NCBI RefSeq assembly: GCF_001435585.1
Contig: NZ_AZEC01000019.1
Span: forward strand, 1 to 44,563
DNA: 44,563 nucleotides
Reading direction: 5' to 3'
Source: Schleiferilactobacillus perolens DSM 12744
GTDB lineage: Bacteria; Bacillota; Bacilli; Lactobacillales; Lactobacillaceae
Both the position numbers and the translations under genes were made by a program. Below, one piece after another: positions 34,557-44,563 of the stretch (positions are counted from its first letter, which is position 1; each line of letters opens with the position of its first letter). The notes below the pieces were generated by a model. That model saw only the letters and a list, made by a program, of their open reading frames with translations, did not search any database and had not been told where the DNA came from.

Positions 34557-34562
34557 TATACT
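34557..34562 (+). promoter_or_regulatory. -10 box upstream of divIC, followed by a leader hairpin
   Basis: TATACT with extended -10 TGC. At 34572-34612 GCCTGTTAG can pair with CTAAACAGGC around a T-rich loop. Confidence 0.5.
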
Positions 34563-34662
34563 AAATAGGTAAGCCTGTTAGAACTTGCCTAGAATTTTTC
34601 TAAACAGGCCTGTGACGATCCGTCAGTAGAATTGGAACAGCACAGTATTGGGGGTAGTACGC

Positions 34663-35061
34663 GTGCAGAAACCAAAGCAAGAATCACCAACCAGTAAAAT
34701 CATCCAATTAAAGAAGAAAACAAGCTCACCAGCACCCAAGCCAGTCAAAAATATTCGGGCAGTTCATTGCCACCGGGCACTGGCTTTGGTGGCGGCATTA
34801 GCGTTGTTGCTCTGTCTATTCGGCTTCAACATCTACCGCGCGGCTTCCGCCCAGGCCGAAGTTCAGGGCAACCTGCATCGCAGCCGCCAGGAAATGGCCA
34901 CGGTAAAAGCTCAGAATGACAAGCTCAAGACAAGCGTCCAACAACTGAATGATCCCAACTATCTTGAAAAATATATCCGCGAGAAATATTATTTCTCCAA
35001 ACCAGGAGAGATCATCTTCAGCCTGCCCGGGGATAAGGGCAAAGACGTGACTGCAAAATAA
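34663..35061 (+). CDS. divIC: cell-division protein DivIC/FtsB
   Basis: A bitopic membrane protein of about 132 residues that forms the DivIB-DivIC-FtsL division complex. The GTG at 34663 follows GGGGG at a normal distance; a TTG at 34648 is the alternative. A basic cytoplasmic N-terminus (about 45 residues) is followed by one membrane segment (ALALVAALALLLCLFGFNIY), then a coiled coil (NLHRSRQEMATVKAQNDKLKT), and the conserved DPNYLEKYIREKYYFSKPGE motif of the family. The locus order rqcP-divIC-yabR matches Bacillus. Confidence 0.9.
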   Translation: MQKPKQESPTSKIIQLKKKTSSPAPKPVKNIRAVHCHRALALVAALALLLCLFGFNIYRAASAQAEVQGNLHRSRQEMATVKAQNDKLKTSVQQLNDPNYLEKYIREKYYFSKPGEIIFSLPGDKGKDVTAK

Positions 35062-35137
35062 GTTACCTAGCTTGAATCGAGTATGCAGCACGTGTAGTAA
35101 TTAGGGACCGGACAAAAGTGTGAATTTTGACGTATCC

Positions 35138-35315
35138 AGTGCCAATGCGGAGCAATCGGAGGTGAAATGGGGCTCAGTGGTGGAAACCACACAGCGCGGT
35201 GGTTTTCCGCGCTGATGTGGTTAGGCGTCTTGAAGACCGCGTACTTTGCGGGCTTCAAGCGCCGTCACCACGTTCCAGCCCCATTTCACCGCAGATTGCG
35301 CAGCATTGGCACGGC
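35138..35315 (+). repeat. family B structured repeat, copy B5
   Basis: Starts CAGTGCCAATGCGGAGCAATC and ends GATTGCGCAGCATTGGCACGGC. It has the stem GTGGTG/CACCAC, an AACCAC/GTGGTT stem with a GCGCGG...CCGCGC tip, and a CTTGAAGACCGC/GCGGGCTTCAAG stem. Flanks GGACCGGACAAAAGT (left) and ACTTTTGCGCAGCTCC-TATTTTTT (right) partly pair, so it may sit in the loop of the divIC terminator. Confidence 0.85.
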
Positions 35316-35447
35316 CGCCAAACGCAACTTTTGCGCAGCTCCTATTTTTTAACGACGAATTACAAATGGTCCAAACCACTTGTCAAAAGTAAATATGGTA
35401 TACTAACAGTACATTCAGTACAATTTTTTAGGAGGATTTTTCCATTT

Positions 35448-35975
35448 ATGGCGATTGAAGTTGGCGCGAAGGTCAAGGGTAAAGTCACGGGCATCACGAA
35501 TTTCGGGGCGTTCGTTGACATTGGTGAACATAAGACCGGCCTGGTCCATATCAGTGAGGTGTCCGACAAATACATTAAAGACATCCACGACGTGCTCAGT
35601 GTAGGGGATGAAGTCACAGTGAAGGTCATCAGTGAACACGATGGCAAGATTTCGCTCTCCATCCGGAAGGCTGTGGATAATCCCCATCCGCGGCCACAGC
35701 ACAGTGATTCCCGGCCAAATCAACATGGTGGCAGCAATTTCCATCACAGTAGTAACGACCGGGGCGAGCGCAGTGAACGCGGCGGCCGGCCAGAATATAA
35801 CAACCGGCGCAGCAATGATCGGCGCGGGGGCGGCGATCGCCGCGGCGGCGGTCACGGTCCCAACGACTTTGACAGTATGCTGTCAGGGTTCTTAAAGGAA
35901 AGCGACGATCGGTTGACGACGTTAAAGCGCAGTACCGAAGGCAAGCGCGGCGGCCGTGGTGGTCGGCGCAGCTAA
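35448..35975 (+). CDS. yabR: S1-domain RNA-binding protein (YabR-like)
   Basis: The ATG at 35448 follows AGGAGG; a long upstream frame runs through repeat B5 and is rejected. The 175-residue product begins with one S1 domain (GAKVKGKVTGITNFGAFVDI...KTGLVHISEVSDKYI...VGDEVTVKV). The rest is a low-complexity tail rich in Arg, Gly, Asn, Ser and His (RRSNDRRGGGDRRGGG), longer than in B. subtilis YabR, then a short conserved helical piece (DFDSMLSGFLKESDDRL). An extended -10 (TATGGTATACT) precedes the leader. It is thought to bind RNA; the target is not known. Confidence 0.9.
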   Translation: MAIEVGAKVKGKVTGITNFGAFVDIGEHKTGLVHISEVSDKYIKDIHDVLSVGDEVTVKVISEHDGKISLSIRKAVDNPHPRPQHSDSRPNQHGGSNFHHSSNDRGERSERGGRPEYNNRRSNDRRGGGDRRGGGHGPNDFDSMLSGFLKESDDRLTTLKRSTEGKRGGRGGRRS

Positions 35976-36013
35976 GGGGACATACCGATACGTTTTGATT
36001 GGTATTAAAGCAC

Positions 36014-36055
36014 AACGGGCAAAAAGTCGACTGACTTTTGCCCGTTATTTAATTT
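36014..36055 (+). terminator. hairpin between yabR and tilS
   Basis: AACGGGCAAAAAGTC pairs with GACTTTTGCCCGTT around a four-base loop, followed by ATTTAATTT. The weak T tract and closeness to the tilS ribosome site suggest partial termination. Confidence 0.65.
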
Positions 36056-36074
36056 CCACAAGGAGGAAATCGAC

Positions 36075-37427
36075 ATGTTGACGCGGGCTGACTTTTGGCA
36101 ATTCGTGCGCCGCTTTAAACTGGCCCCGCCCAATGAGACGATTGTTTTAGGCGTCTCCACTGGCGTGGACTCGATGGTGTTGCTGGATTTGGTCCGACAC
36201 GCGCCCGTTGGGTGGCAACGTGCGATGCAAGTGGTGTATATCGATCACCAGTTACGGTCGCAAAGCCGGGAAGAAACGGATTTTATTCAGACATACTGCC
36301 ACCAACGAAATATCCCCTTAACAGTCGCGACTTGGCATCATGGGCAATTGACCAGTGGAGTGGAAGAAGCGGCGCGGATTTTCCGGTATCAGACATTCGA
36401 TGCGGTTGTACAATCCGCCCGCCCCGCCACACTGTGGCTCGCCCATCATAATGATGATGCTGTCGAGACGATGACGATGAAGCTGGCCCGCTCTGGGGCA
36501 TTTTTTGAACAACCTGGATTGCAGGTGCAAACGATTCGCCACCAAAATACCCAAGCCGCCTTTTCGCTGGTACGGCCCCTTTTGCCATACACGAAATCGG
36601 ACATCCGCGAATATGCCAATCGTCATCATGTACCCCATTATGAGGACGTCACCAATCAGGACGAGCGGTTTTTACGCAATCGCGTACGCCAGCAAATCGT
36701 CCCCGCTTTTCGCGATATGAATGCGGCCACTGCCGCCCACGTTCTTCGATATACTGAGGAACTTGCGGCCGCTCAAAGTTTGGTGGAAGACCGGCTTAGC
36801 CAGCTGATGGAACAAGTCGTGATCCGGCATCAGCCTGACCAATGGACGATGGATCGCACTCAGTGGCGGGCACTGCCGCGGGGACAGCAGTCGTTATTAT
36901 TGCAATATGTCAGTCAGCCGAGCGGGCAAACGCTGACGGGTCGGCAAATTACTCAGTGTCTGGATCTTATCAACAGTTCACGGGCGTCTGGCGAAGTACA
37001 AATTACCCAGCAATGGCAGTTGCGAATTTCCTATTACACCATTCTATTTGGTCAAAATCAGACCAAAGTATGGGGGAAAAAGCTTCCTGTTGGCTTATCA
37101 TGCAATAGTATTGTTTTTTTTCCGACTGGCGAAAGTTGGCAGTTACGCAAGATGGGGCCAGGAGTTGCCATTGCGGTACCCCGATCGGCGCCCGCCGTCG
37201 TGTTGCGTCAGCGCCAGCCGGGCGATGAGATTCAATTAACCAATGGCCAGCATCAATCGCTGCGCCGCTTTCTGATCAACCGTAAAGTGCCGCAAACTGA
37301 GCGGGATCAACTGGTGCTCGCTGCTGTGGGCCAGGCGGTCTGGTACATTCCCAATCTGTACACCCGTCAATTGTCTGAGCATGAGCAACCTGATACAATA
37401 AAGGTCATGTTACAGTATACGAAATAG
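36075..37427 (+). CDS. tilS: tRNA(Ile)-lysidine synthetase
   Basis: Modifies C34 of the CAU-anticodon tRNA(Ile) to lysidine so it reads AUA. ATG at 36075 follows AAGGAGG. The 450-residue product has an N-type ATP-pyrophosphatase P-loop at residues 28-33 that reads STGVDS rather than the common SGGxDS, then IDHQLR, the [11 protein letters not shown] motif, and the RNxxR region ([13 protein letters not shown]). The C-terminal third (about 340-450) is the anticodon/acceptor-binding domain (RQRQPGDEI). hpt follows 17 bases later and ftsH is next, the standard tilS-hpt-ftsH order. Confidence 0.95.
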   Translation: MLTRADFWQFVRRFKLAPPNETIVLGVSTGVDSMVLLDLVRHAPVGWQRAMQVVYIDHQLRSQSREETDFIQTYCHQRNIPLTVATWHHGQLTSGVEEAARIFRYQTFDAVVQSARPATLWLAHHNDDAVETMTMKLARSGAFFEQPGLQVQTIRHQNTQAAFSLVRPLLPYTKSDIREYANRHHVPHYEDVTNQDERFLRNRVRQQIVPAFRDMNAATAAHVLRYTEELAAAQSLVEDRLSQLMEQVVIRHQPDQWTMDRTQWRALPRGQQSLLLQYVSQPSGQTLTGRQITQCLDLINSSRASGEVQITQQWQLRISYYTILFGQNQTKVWGKKLPVGLSCNSIVFFPTGESWQLRKMGPGVAIAVPRSAPAVVLRQRQPGDEIQLTNGQHQSLRRFLINRKVPQTERDQLVLAAVGQAVWYIPNLYTRQLSEHEQPDTIKVMLQYTK

Positions 37428-37444
37428 CTTATGGAGGATTTGTT

Positions 37445-37984
37445 TTGCAGGAAGATATAAAAAAGGTGCTGTATAGCCAGGAAGATATCCATAATGTTGT
37501 GGTGCGTCTAGGCAAGCAATTGGCCGTTGATTACGCGGGTAAGAATCCGTTGTTCATTTGCGTTCTCAAAGGCGCAATCGTTTTCATGACGGACCTCATT
37601 CGCCAAATTGATGAATTCGTGGAGATTGATTTCATGGATGTATCCAGTTACGGCAATGCCACAGTCAGTTCCGGTGAAGTCAAGATTTTGAAAGACTTGG
37701 ACACCTCTGTGCAGGGGCGGGATGTCGTGATTGTGGAAGACATTGTGGATACTGGCGCCACACTGCACTACTTAATTAAACTGCTGTCCACGCGCCAAGC
37801 GGCTTCAATTAAAGTCGTGGCTCTCATGGATAAACAAGCCGGACGGACGATTCCGGTTAAAGCGGACTATGTTGGGTTCGATGTACCCAATGAGTTCGTG
37901 GTCGGGTACGGTTTGGACTATGCGGAACGATACCGTAACTTGCCGTATATTGGCGTCTTAGATGAGCACGTTTATACCCACTAG
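37445..37984 (+). CDS. hpt: hypoxanthine(-guanine) phosphoribosyltransferase
   Basis: Salvages hypoxanthine and guanine with PRPP to IMP and GMP. The TTG at 37445 follows GGAGG. The 179-residue product carries the PRPP-binding motif [17 protein letters not shown] and the purine-specificity segment [31 protein letters not shown] at the C-terminus. It is in the tilS-hpt unit. In Bacillus the same protein partners with TilS in regulating ftsH; a similar role here is possible but not shown. Confidence 0.96.
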   Translation: MQEDIKKVLYSQEDIHNVVVRLGKQLAVDYAGKNPLFICVLKGAIVFMTDLIRQIDEFVEIDFMDVSSYGNATVSSGEVKILKDLDTSVQGRDVVIVEDIVDTGATLHYLIKLLSTRQAASIKVVALMDKQAGRTIPVKADYVGFDVPNEFVVGYGLDYAERYRNLPYIGVLDEHVYTH

Positions 37985-38011
37985 CTACTTTGTGAAGGGC
38001 ATTTTTCGTGC

Positions 38012-38017
38012 TATGAT
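38012..38017 (+). promoter_or_regulatory. -10 box of the ftsH promoter
   Basis: CGTGCTATGAT, TATGAT with an extended -10. A TTTGTG lies 17 bases upstream. Confidence 0.5.
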
Positions 38018-38074
38018 TACCCAAGTAAAGCCTTTTTGCGCGTCAATTTCGCGTAAAGTATAAGGAGAGAAATA

Positions 38075-40303
38075 ATGAAAAATCGCAGAAATGGCCTGTT
38101 CCGCAGCACACTGCTGTATTTCTTTGTCTTCGTAGTGTTGATTGCGCTGGTCTCGACTGTCTTCAATCAGAATGGCAATAGTGGCGGTACTCAAGACATC
38201 AAGTCGAGTACGTTCATTACCGAGCTGCAAGACAAGAAGATCAAAGATTTCAATATTCAGCCGTCGGGCAGTGTCTATAAGGTTTCCGGTACTTACCGCG
38301 AAGCACAGACGGTAACCAATAAAAACACGGGTGGCTTTGGCTTGTTCCAAAATGGGGGCAGCACCACCACATCCGTGACGCACTTTACTTCCACGGTCTT
38401 GCCGAATGATGCGACATTGAATCAAATTCGGCTGACGGCCAAGAATGCCGATGTCGACTATTCCACAAGTGCGGAATCGCAGTCGGGATTCTGGTTGCAA
38501 ATGCTGTTTTATTTAGTCCCCACGATCTTAGTCGTCCTCTTCTTCTGGTTCATGATGAATTCAGCGAATCAGGGAGGTGGCGGTAATGGCCGGGTGATGA
38601 GCTTTGGCAAATCCAAGGCCAAACCAGAGGATCCCAAGAAGAACAAAGTGCGGTTCTCTGATGTCGCCGGGGCCGAAGAAGAAAAGCAGGAACTGGTCGA
38701 AGTTGTCGAGTTCCTGAAAGATCCTCGGAAGTATTCTGCTTTAGGGGCCCACATTCCGCATGGTGTCTTACTGGAGGGACCTCCGGGTACTGGTAAAACT
38801 TTACTTGCCCGAGCAGTGGCCGGTGAAGCTGGGGTACCGTTCTTCTCTATCTCTGGTTCAGACTTCGTCGAAATGTTCGTCGGGGTTGGTGCCAGTCGTG
38901 TTCGGGACCTGTTTGAAAATGCTAAGAAGGCTGCGCCTTCCATCATCTTCATCGATGAAATCGATGCCGTTGGTCGTCAACGGGGTGCTGGTTTAGGCGG
39001 CGGCCATGATGAACGGGAACAGACATTGAACCAATTGTTGGTTGAAATGGATGGGTTCACAGGCAACGAGGGCGTTATCGTCATTGCTGCGACGAACCGG
39101 GCCGATGTATTGGATCCCGCATTGTTACGGCCCGGCCGTTTTGACCGGAAAGTATTGGTTGGCCGACCGGACGTGAAGGGCCGGGAAGCCATCTTACGGG
39201 TTCATGCAAAGAACAAACCCTTAGCGCCAGATGTTGATTTGAAAGTCGTTGCCCAGCAAACCCCGGGCTTTGTCGGGGCAGATCTGGAAAACCTGCTGAA
39301 CGAAGCAGCGTTGGTTGCCGCGCGACGCAATAAGACCCAAATCGACTCATCGGATATTGATGAAGCCACCGATCGAGTGATCGCCGGACCAGCGAAACAC
39401 GATCGGGTCATCAGTCCCAAAGAGCGTAACATGGTCGCCTACCACGAAGCGGGTCACGCCATCATTGGCTTGGTCTTGAACGATTCGCGGACCGTGCGCA
39501 AAGTCACCATTGTGCCCCGGGGTCAAGCAGGCGGTTATGCCATCATGCTGCCCAAGGACGATCAGTTCTTACTGACTAAGAAAGAATTGAACGAACAAAT
39601 TGTTGGGATGATGGGTGGCCGGACTGCTGAAGAAATCATCTTCGGTACGCAGTCCACTGGCGCCTCCAACGACTTTGAACAAGCGACTCAAATTGCCCGC
39701 GGCATGGTCACCAAATATGGGATGACCGAACGCTTGGGCACCGTGACTCTGGAATCCGACAGTCAGCCATTTGTGGGTGCGGAATACGGCCAAGCACCGA
39801 TTTATTCCCAAGCCACTGCGGCCGCCATTGATGATGAGATCCGTCAAATTATCGATGCCGCCCATAAACAGGCCTATGACATCATCCAAAGCCATCGTGA
39901 ACAACACAAGGCGATTGCCGAAGCACTGTTGAAGTATGAGACATTGAACGAGAAACAAATTCTCAGCCTCTTCAACACGGGCAAGATGCCTTCTGATGAA
40001 AGTGATGAGTATCCGTCTGAAAAATCCGGCACGTTTGAAGAAGCCAAGAAGGCCTTAGAAGAACGCGACCACGAAAAGGCGGAACACGAAGGCGCAGAGC
40101 ACCAAGAACAATCTGCCGATACGACGACCACCACACCGTCAAGCACCGCGGTAGAAAACAAGCCGATCGAAGGCACCCAAGGCTCCGAAGGCGATCAAGG
40201 CTGGCACTCCGCCGGCGAAGCACCCCACGATGCTTCCCAATCCGAACAAAGCGGATCAGCCACCAATTCGGACGACCACAAGCCGGAAGATTCTAACGCT
40301 TAA
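38075..40303 (+). CDS. ftsH: membrane AAA+ zinc protease FtsH
   Basis: An ATP-driven membrane protease for misfolded and regulatory proteins. ATG at 38075 follows AAGGAGAG. The 742-residue product has a first membrane segment (about 10-30), an extracellular domain, a second segment (about 137-162), the AAA module with Walker A GPPGTGKT at 235-242, Walker B IIFIDEID and the SRH motif RPGRFDRKV, and the zinc site HEAGH at 457-461. After the protease domain, about the last 100 residues form an acidic Ser/Thr/Glu/His-rich tail, longer than in many FtsH, of unknown role. Confidence 0.97.
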   Translation: MKNRRNGLFRSTLLYFFVFVVLIALVSTVFNQNGNSGGTQDIKSSTFITELQDKKIKDFNIQPSGSVYKVSGTYREAQTVTNKNTGGFGLFQNGGSTTTSVTHFTSTVLPNDATLNQIRLTAKNADVDYSTSAESQSGFWLQMLFYLVPTILVVLFFWFMMNSANQGGGGNGRVMSFGKSKAKPEDPKKNKVRFSDVAGAEEEKQELVEVVEFLKDPRKYSALGAHIPHGVLLEGPPGTGKTLLARAVAGEAGVPFFSISGSDFVEMFVGVGASRVRDLFENAKKAAPSIIFIDEIDAVGRQRGAGLGGGHDEREQTLNQLLVEMDGFTGNEGVIVIAATNRADVLDPALLRPGRFDRKVLVGRPDVKGREAILRVHAKNKPLAPDVDLKVVAQQTPGFVGADLENLLNEAALVAARRNKTQIDSSDIDEATDRVIAGPAKHDRVISPKERNMVAYHEAGHAIIGLVLNDSRTVRKVTIVPRGQAGGYAIMLPKDDQFLLTKKELNEQIVGMMGGRTAEEIIFGTQSTGASNDFEQATQIARGMVTKYGMTERLGTVTLESDSQPFVGAEYGQAPIYSQATAAAIDDEIRQIIDAAHKQAYDIIQSHREQHKAIAEALLKYETLNEKQILSLFNTGKMPSDESDEYPSEKSGTFEEAKKALEERDHEKAEHEGAEHQEQSADTTTTTPSSTAVENKPIEGTQGSEGDQGWHSAGEAPHDASQSEQSGSATNSDDHKPEDSNA

Positions 40304-40315
40304 TATGAATCAAGA

Positions 40316-40346
40316 ACCGATCGGACAAATGTCTGGTCGGTTTTTT
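40316..40346 (+). terminator. intrinsic terminator of ftsH
   Basis: ACCGA-TC-GGAC-AAAT-GTCT-GG-TCGGT followed by TTTTTT, 13 bases after the stop. Confidence 0.8.
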
Positions 40347-40381
40347 GATAATCAAGTGTAATTTTCGGATCGTGATGAAGG

Positions 40382-40400
40382 TAGTGCCAATGCGGAGCAA
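40382..40400 (+). repeat. left-end fragment of a family B repeat (B6)
   Basis: TAGTGCCAATGCGGAGCAA matches the left end of B5 and B4. After about 40402 the sequence departs from family B, and family A copy A5 follows at 40432. Confidence 0.7.
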
Positions 40401-40431
40401 GCGAAGGTGGTAGGTGAACCGACTCATCCAC

Positions 40432-40552
40432 AGAAACGGGCTCCGCCGACCAGAAGCTATGTCAGAAGGCAAGGCCGGCAAAAAACCTAAGACCGGGTTT
40501 TCTGCCGGCCTTGCCTTCTGACGCCGCTTCTAACCGGTCGGCTCCGCCCTCT
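40432..40552 (-). repeat. family A palindromic repeat, copy A5
   Basis: On the reverse strand it begins GAGGGCGGAGCCGACCGGTT and ends GGAGCCCGTTTCTG. Stem parts CCGACC/GGTCGG, AGAAGC/GCTTCT, and TCAGAAGGCAAGGCCGGCA with its exact complement. The tip differs from A1 and A2 but still pairs AAAACC with GGTTTT. Confidence 0.9.
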
Positions 40553-40580
40553 TGTCGAAACTTCTCCCGCCCTCTATAAT
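40552..40580 (+). promoter_or_regulatory. hslO-dusB-lysS promoter
   Basis: TTGTCG (40552-40557), 17-base spacer, TATAAT (40575-40580). The -35 box starts at the last base of repeat A5. Confidence 0.7.
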
Positions 40581-40642
40581 GTAGTATCGATTGCACACTT
40601 TTTCAGAAAAGTATATACAAATCAAAAAAGGAGACCTTTCAC

Positions 40643-41521
40643 TTGCCAGATTATCTCGTACGCGCCGTCACCAAAGACGGCCATCTCCGGGCAATCGGCC
40701 TGGATGCCACCGATACAGTCGGTGAAGCACAACAACGCCATGACACTTACGGCGCTGCCAGTGCCGCATTGGGCCGGACCCTCATCGGCACCATCCTATT
40801 AAGTAACGCCTTACTCAAAGACGATGCCAAAGAAACATTGACCACCCGCGTCTTAGGCGATGGTCCAGTCGGTGCCATCGTTGCAGTGGGGACACCCAAG
40901 GGCACAGTCAAAGGATACATTCAACATCCCCATGTCCAATTACCGTTGAATACAGTAGGCAAAATCGACGTGCGCCGGGCAGTCGGCAAGGGCCTGCTGG
41001 CAGTGACGAAGGACCTGGGCTTGAAACAGCCTTTCACCGGTCAAGTCCCCATTGTTTCTGGTGAATTGGCTGAAGACTTCAGCTACTATTTGGCCAAGTC
41101 GGAACAAATTCCGTCCGCTGTCGGCCTTTCCGTTTTCGTCCAAGCCAACAATACTATCGGGGCGGCCGGCGGCTTTATGGTTCAAGCCATGCCCGGTGCC
41201 AGCGATGCCGAATTAGCTGCAATTGAAAAGAAAATCAAGGCATTGCCGCTGATTTCTGAAATGATGCGCGCGGGCGACACGCCAGAGGATATTTTGGCCA
41301 AAATTTTTGGCGCAGATAACATCAAATTCTTGGATACCCAGGCAGTTTCGTTCAAGTGTGATTGCTCTAAGGCACGGTTTGGCAAATCTATTCAAGCGTT
41401 GGGCCACCACGATATCCAAGAAATGATTGATGAAGATCATGGTGCGGAAGCGGTCTGCAAGTTTTGCGGTAACCAGTATCATTTTTCAGAGAACGAATTA
41501 AAAGAAATGCTCGCCAAATAA
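40643..41521 (+). CDS. hslO: redox-regulated chaperone Hsp33
   Basis: A holdase chaperone turned on by oxidation. The TTG at 40643 follows AAAAGGAG. The 292-residue product has the N-terminal beta-rich domain (LGRTLIGTILLSNALLKDD, GPVGAIVAVGTPKGTVKGYI), the FVQANN and GGFMVQAMPG segments, and the C-terminal zinc switch with four Cys at 239, 241, 272 and 275 (CDC and CKFC), all present. The unit hslO-dusB-lysS is the conserved order. It probably shares the promoter at 40552-40580. Confidence 0.96.
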   Translation: MPDYLVRAVTKDGHLRAIGLDATDTVGEAQQRHDTYGAASAALGRTLIGTILLSNALLKDDAKETLTTRVLGDGPVGAIVAVGTPKGTVKGYIQHPHVQLPLNTVGKIDVRRAVGKGLLAVTKDLGLKQPFTGQVPIVSGELAEDFSYYLAKSEQIPSAVGLSVFVQANNTIGAAGGFMVQAMPGASDAELAAIEKKIKALPLISEMMRAGDTPEDILAKIFGADNIKFLDTQAVSFKCDCSKARFGKSIQALGHHDIQEMIDEDHGAEAVCKFCGNQYHFSENELKEMLAK

Positions 41522-41590
41522 TCGCATTTTGCTATGCCGATTGATTATTTGATATGATGGCAACGCTGAGTGCAAACGGAGGAACACATT

Positions 41591-42619
41591 ATGGAATGGA
41601 AAATTGGTTCAGTGACGATCCCCAATCAGATCGTCGTCGCCCCCATGGCGGGCATCACGAATGCCGCTTTCCGGGTGACCTGTAAAGAATTCGGTGCCGG
41701 GTTGGTGGTCTGTGAAATGATCAGTGACCGGGGCATCATGTATGGCAACAAGAAGACTTTGTCGATGCTCTTTGTCGACCCCCGTGAGCATCCGATCAGC
41801 ATTCAGATCTTTGGCGGGTCCAAAGAGACATTGGTGCAAGCCGCTAAGTTCGTGGACCAGAATACTGCCGCCGACATTATTGATATTAATATGGGCTGCC
41901 CTGTGAATAAGGTCGTCAAGACCGATGCCGGGGCTAAGTGGCTGTTGGATCCAAACAAGGTTTATGAAATGGTCTCTGCCGTGACCGATGCAGTGTCTAA
42001 ACCGGTTACCGTGAAGATGCGGACGGGTTGGGATGAAGACCATGTCTATGCGGTCCAAAACGCTCTGGCGGCTGAGAAGGCCGGTGCAGCTGCATTAGCT
42101 ATGCACGGTCGGACCCGGAAACAAATGTATCGGGGCAAAGCAGACTGGAATATTCTGGCTGATGTCGCCGATCATTTAACCATTCCGTTCATGGCCAACG
42201 GGGATATTCGGACGCCACAGGATGCCAAGTATGTCTTGGATCATGTGGGCGCCACCGCCGTGATGGTCGGCCGGGCTGCCTTGGGTGATCCATGGGTCTT
42301 AGGACAGATGAAGACATATATTGAGACTGGTGAACTAGTGCCTGACCCCACTCCCCAGGAGAAACTGACCACAGCCAAACTACAGCTGCATCGGTTAGTC
42401 GAACTCAAGGGCGAAAAGATTGCCGTCCCTGAATTCCGCCAGCAGGCGGCGTATTATTTAAAGGGAATTCCTCGGGCCGCCCAAGCCCGGGCATCATTGA
42501 ATGAAAAGTGGACGGAAGATGAAGTGGATGCTGTCTTGACCCACTTTGAAGATGAAGTCGCTGAATATCTGGCGCACAAGGCCCAGCGTCAAGCAGAACG
42601 TGCCCAACGTGCTGGGTAA
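41591..42619 (+). CDS. dusB: tRNA-dihydrouridine synthase
   Basis: A flavin enzyme that reduces uridine in tRNA to dihydrouridine. The ATG at 41591 follows GGAGGAA; an upstream in-frame start at 41570 is less likely. The 342-residue product is a TIM barrel with PMAGITNAAFRV at the N-terminus, the catalytic Cys103 in INMGCPVNKVVKTDAGAKW, KMRTGWDEDH, AMHGRTRKQMYRG and FMANGDI, then the FMN-phosphate site AVMVGRAALGDPWV. A helical C-terminal domain follows. It matches the DusB group. lysS starts 28 bases downstream. Confidence 0.95.
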   Translation: MEWKIGSVTIPNQIVVAPMAGITNAAFRVTCKEFGAGLVVCEMISDRGIMYGNKKTLSMLFVDPREHPISIQIFGGSKETLVQAAKFVDQNTAADIIDINMGCPVNKVVKTDAGAKWLLDPNKVYEMVSAVTDAVSKPVTVKMRTGWDEDHVYAVQNALAAEKAGAAALAMHGRTRKQMYRGKADWNILADVADHLTIPFMANGDIRTPQDAKYVLDHVGATAVMVGRAALGDPWVLGQMKTYIETGELVPDPTPQEKLTTAKLQLHRLVELKGEKIAVPEFRQQAAYYLKGIPRAAQARASLNEKWTEDEVDAVLTHFEDEVAEYLAHKAQRQAERAQRAG

Positions 42620-44200
<1,581 letters not shown>

Positions 44201-44203
44201 TGC

Positions 44204-44234
44204 AAAAAAAGTCGCCGCGGGGCGGCTTTTTTTT
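44204..44234 (+). terminator. intrinsic terminator of lysS
   Basis: AAAAAAAGTCGCC, loop GCGG, then GGCGGC and eight T. Confidence 0.9.
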
Positions 44235-44388
44235 ACACGTTTTTTGCATTCTATTCACACAAAGTTCGTTGTGACTCTATCTGGTAGGGACCAAGCAGGG
44301 CAGACAGTCGTTTGATACACCCAATTACCCGAACAATCATGTGTACCAATTGATATTTCGTTATGAATTTTCACATAAATATTAGTTC
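44235..44388. other. intergenic stretch upstream of the rRNA promoters
   Basis: AT-rich, no gene. The part just upstream of the first promoter (TTATGAATTTTCACATAAATATT) is AT-rich enough to act as an UP element. Confidence 0.4.
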
Positions 44389-44417
44389 TTGCATTTTAGG
44401 TCTATGGTTGGTAATAT
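44389..44417 (+). promoter_or_regulatory. rRNA operon promoter P1
   Basis: TTGCAT (44389-44394), exactly 17 bases, TAATAT (44412-44417). Preceded by an AT-rich stretch. Confidence 0.7.
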
Positions 44418-44482
44418 AGTTAAGTCATGTGATGCGGATGCGTCACCAAGCGCCGCGCCAAGCGGTTTTGAAAAATAACTTG

Positions 44483-44511
44483 TTGACAACATCAACTAAA
44501 CATGATATATT
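44483..44511 (+). promoter_or_regulatory. rRNA operon promoter P2
   Basis: Consensus TTGACA (44483-44488), exactly 17 bases, TATATT (44506-44511). It is the strongest promoter match in the window. Confidence 0.85.
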
Positions 44512-44563
44512 ATCAAAGTTGCTTTTTAAGAGATTTGAAAGCAGCAGGCCTTTGAAAACTGAA
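44512..44563 (+). other. start of the rRNA leader, cut by the window edge
   Basis: The sequence after P2 ends in GCCTTTGAAAACTGAA, which I know from Lactobacillaceae rRNA leaders just before 16S rRNA. No mature 16S sequence is reached. Confidence 0.75.

Noticed and set aside
35199-35447. N-terminal extension of the S1 protein
   Set aside because: It is a translation of repeat B5 and the gap; the ATG at 35448 with AGGAGG starts exactly at the S1 domain.

Overview
The window is a low-GC Gram-positive chromosome segment from the family Lactobacillaceae. The clearest evidence is an L-lactate dehydrogenase that, from memory, is very close to the Lacticaseibacillus casei enzyme, a Ddl ligase with the phenylalanine of D-Ala-D-Lac-forming lactobacilli, and the conserved Bacillus/Lactobacillus gene order pth-mfd-(flippase)-rqcP-divIC-yabR-tilS-hpt-ftsH-hslO-dusB-lysS-rrn. 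A species call is not possible by eye; a Lacticaseibacillus or Schleiferilactobacillus relative is my guess. Many starts are TTG or GTG, so several genes are shorter than their longest ORF, and I set starts by ribosome binding site and homology.

Region 1 (1-5946) is an AT-richer accessory island. It holds the C-terminal part of a large alpha-helical protein that runs off the left edge, a polytopic membrane protein, a duplicate of that tail-plus-membrane-protein unit with the tail as an orphan fragment, two more membrane proteins, and three small related soluble proteins. The layout looks like a polymorphic toxin and immunity array, perhaps linked to type VII secretion. No catalytic domain is visible.

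Region 2 (6055-13939) is ywiB-like, rpoE, pyrG (with a leader matching the CTP-sensing reiterative-transcription attenuator), murA (catalytic Cys replaced by Asp) and rpmE2, then a reverse-strand HAD phosphatase/MFS transporter pair and an unknown gene overlapping ddl. Region 3 (13926-24302) carries cell-wall and RNA genes: ddl, murF, a membrane-anchored MutS-like ATPase that lacks a canonical start codon, cshA with a switch-like leader, acpS-alr, mazEF, a QueT-type transporter and a methyltransferase. Region 4 (24482-27952) has cbpA (c-di-AMP-binding), an L,D-transpeptidase that seems to lack part of its catalytic domain, and ldh. Region 5 (28188-44200) is the conserved pth to lysS block. The window ends in tandem rRNA promoters and the start of an rRNA leader.

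The most unusual content is between the genes. Two families of long palindromic repeats are scattered through regions 2-5. Family A (about 120 bp, one long hairpin) and family B (about 175-190 bp, a branched structure) each differ between copies by paired, compensatory changes, so base pairing seems to be conserved. Family B copies sit inside, or replace, the terminator hairpins of housekeeping operons. A third large palindrome lies just upstream of mazE.
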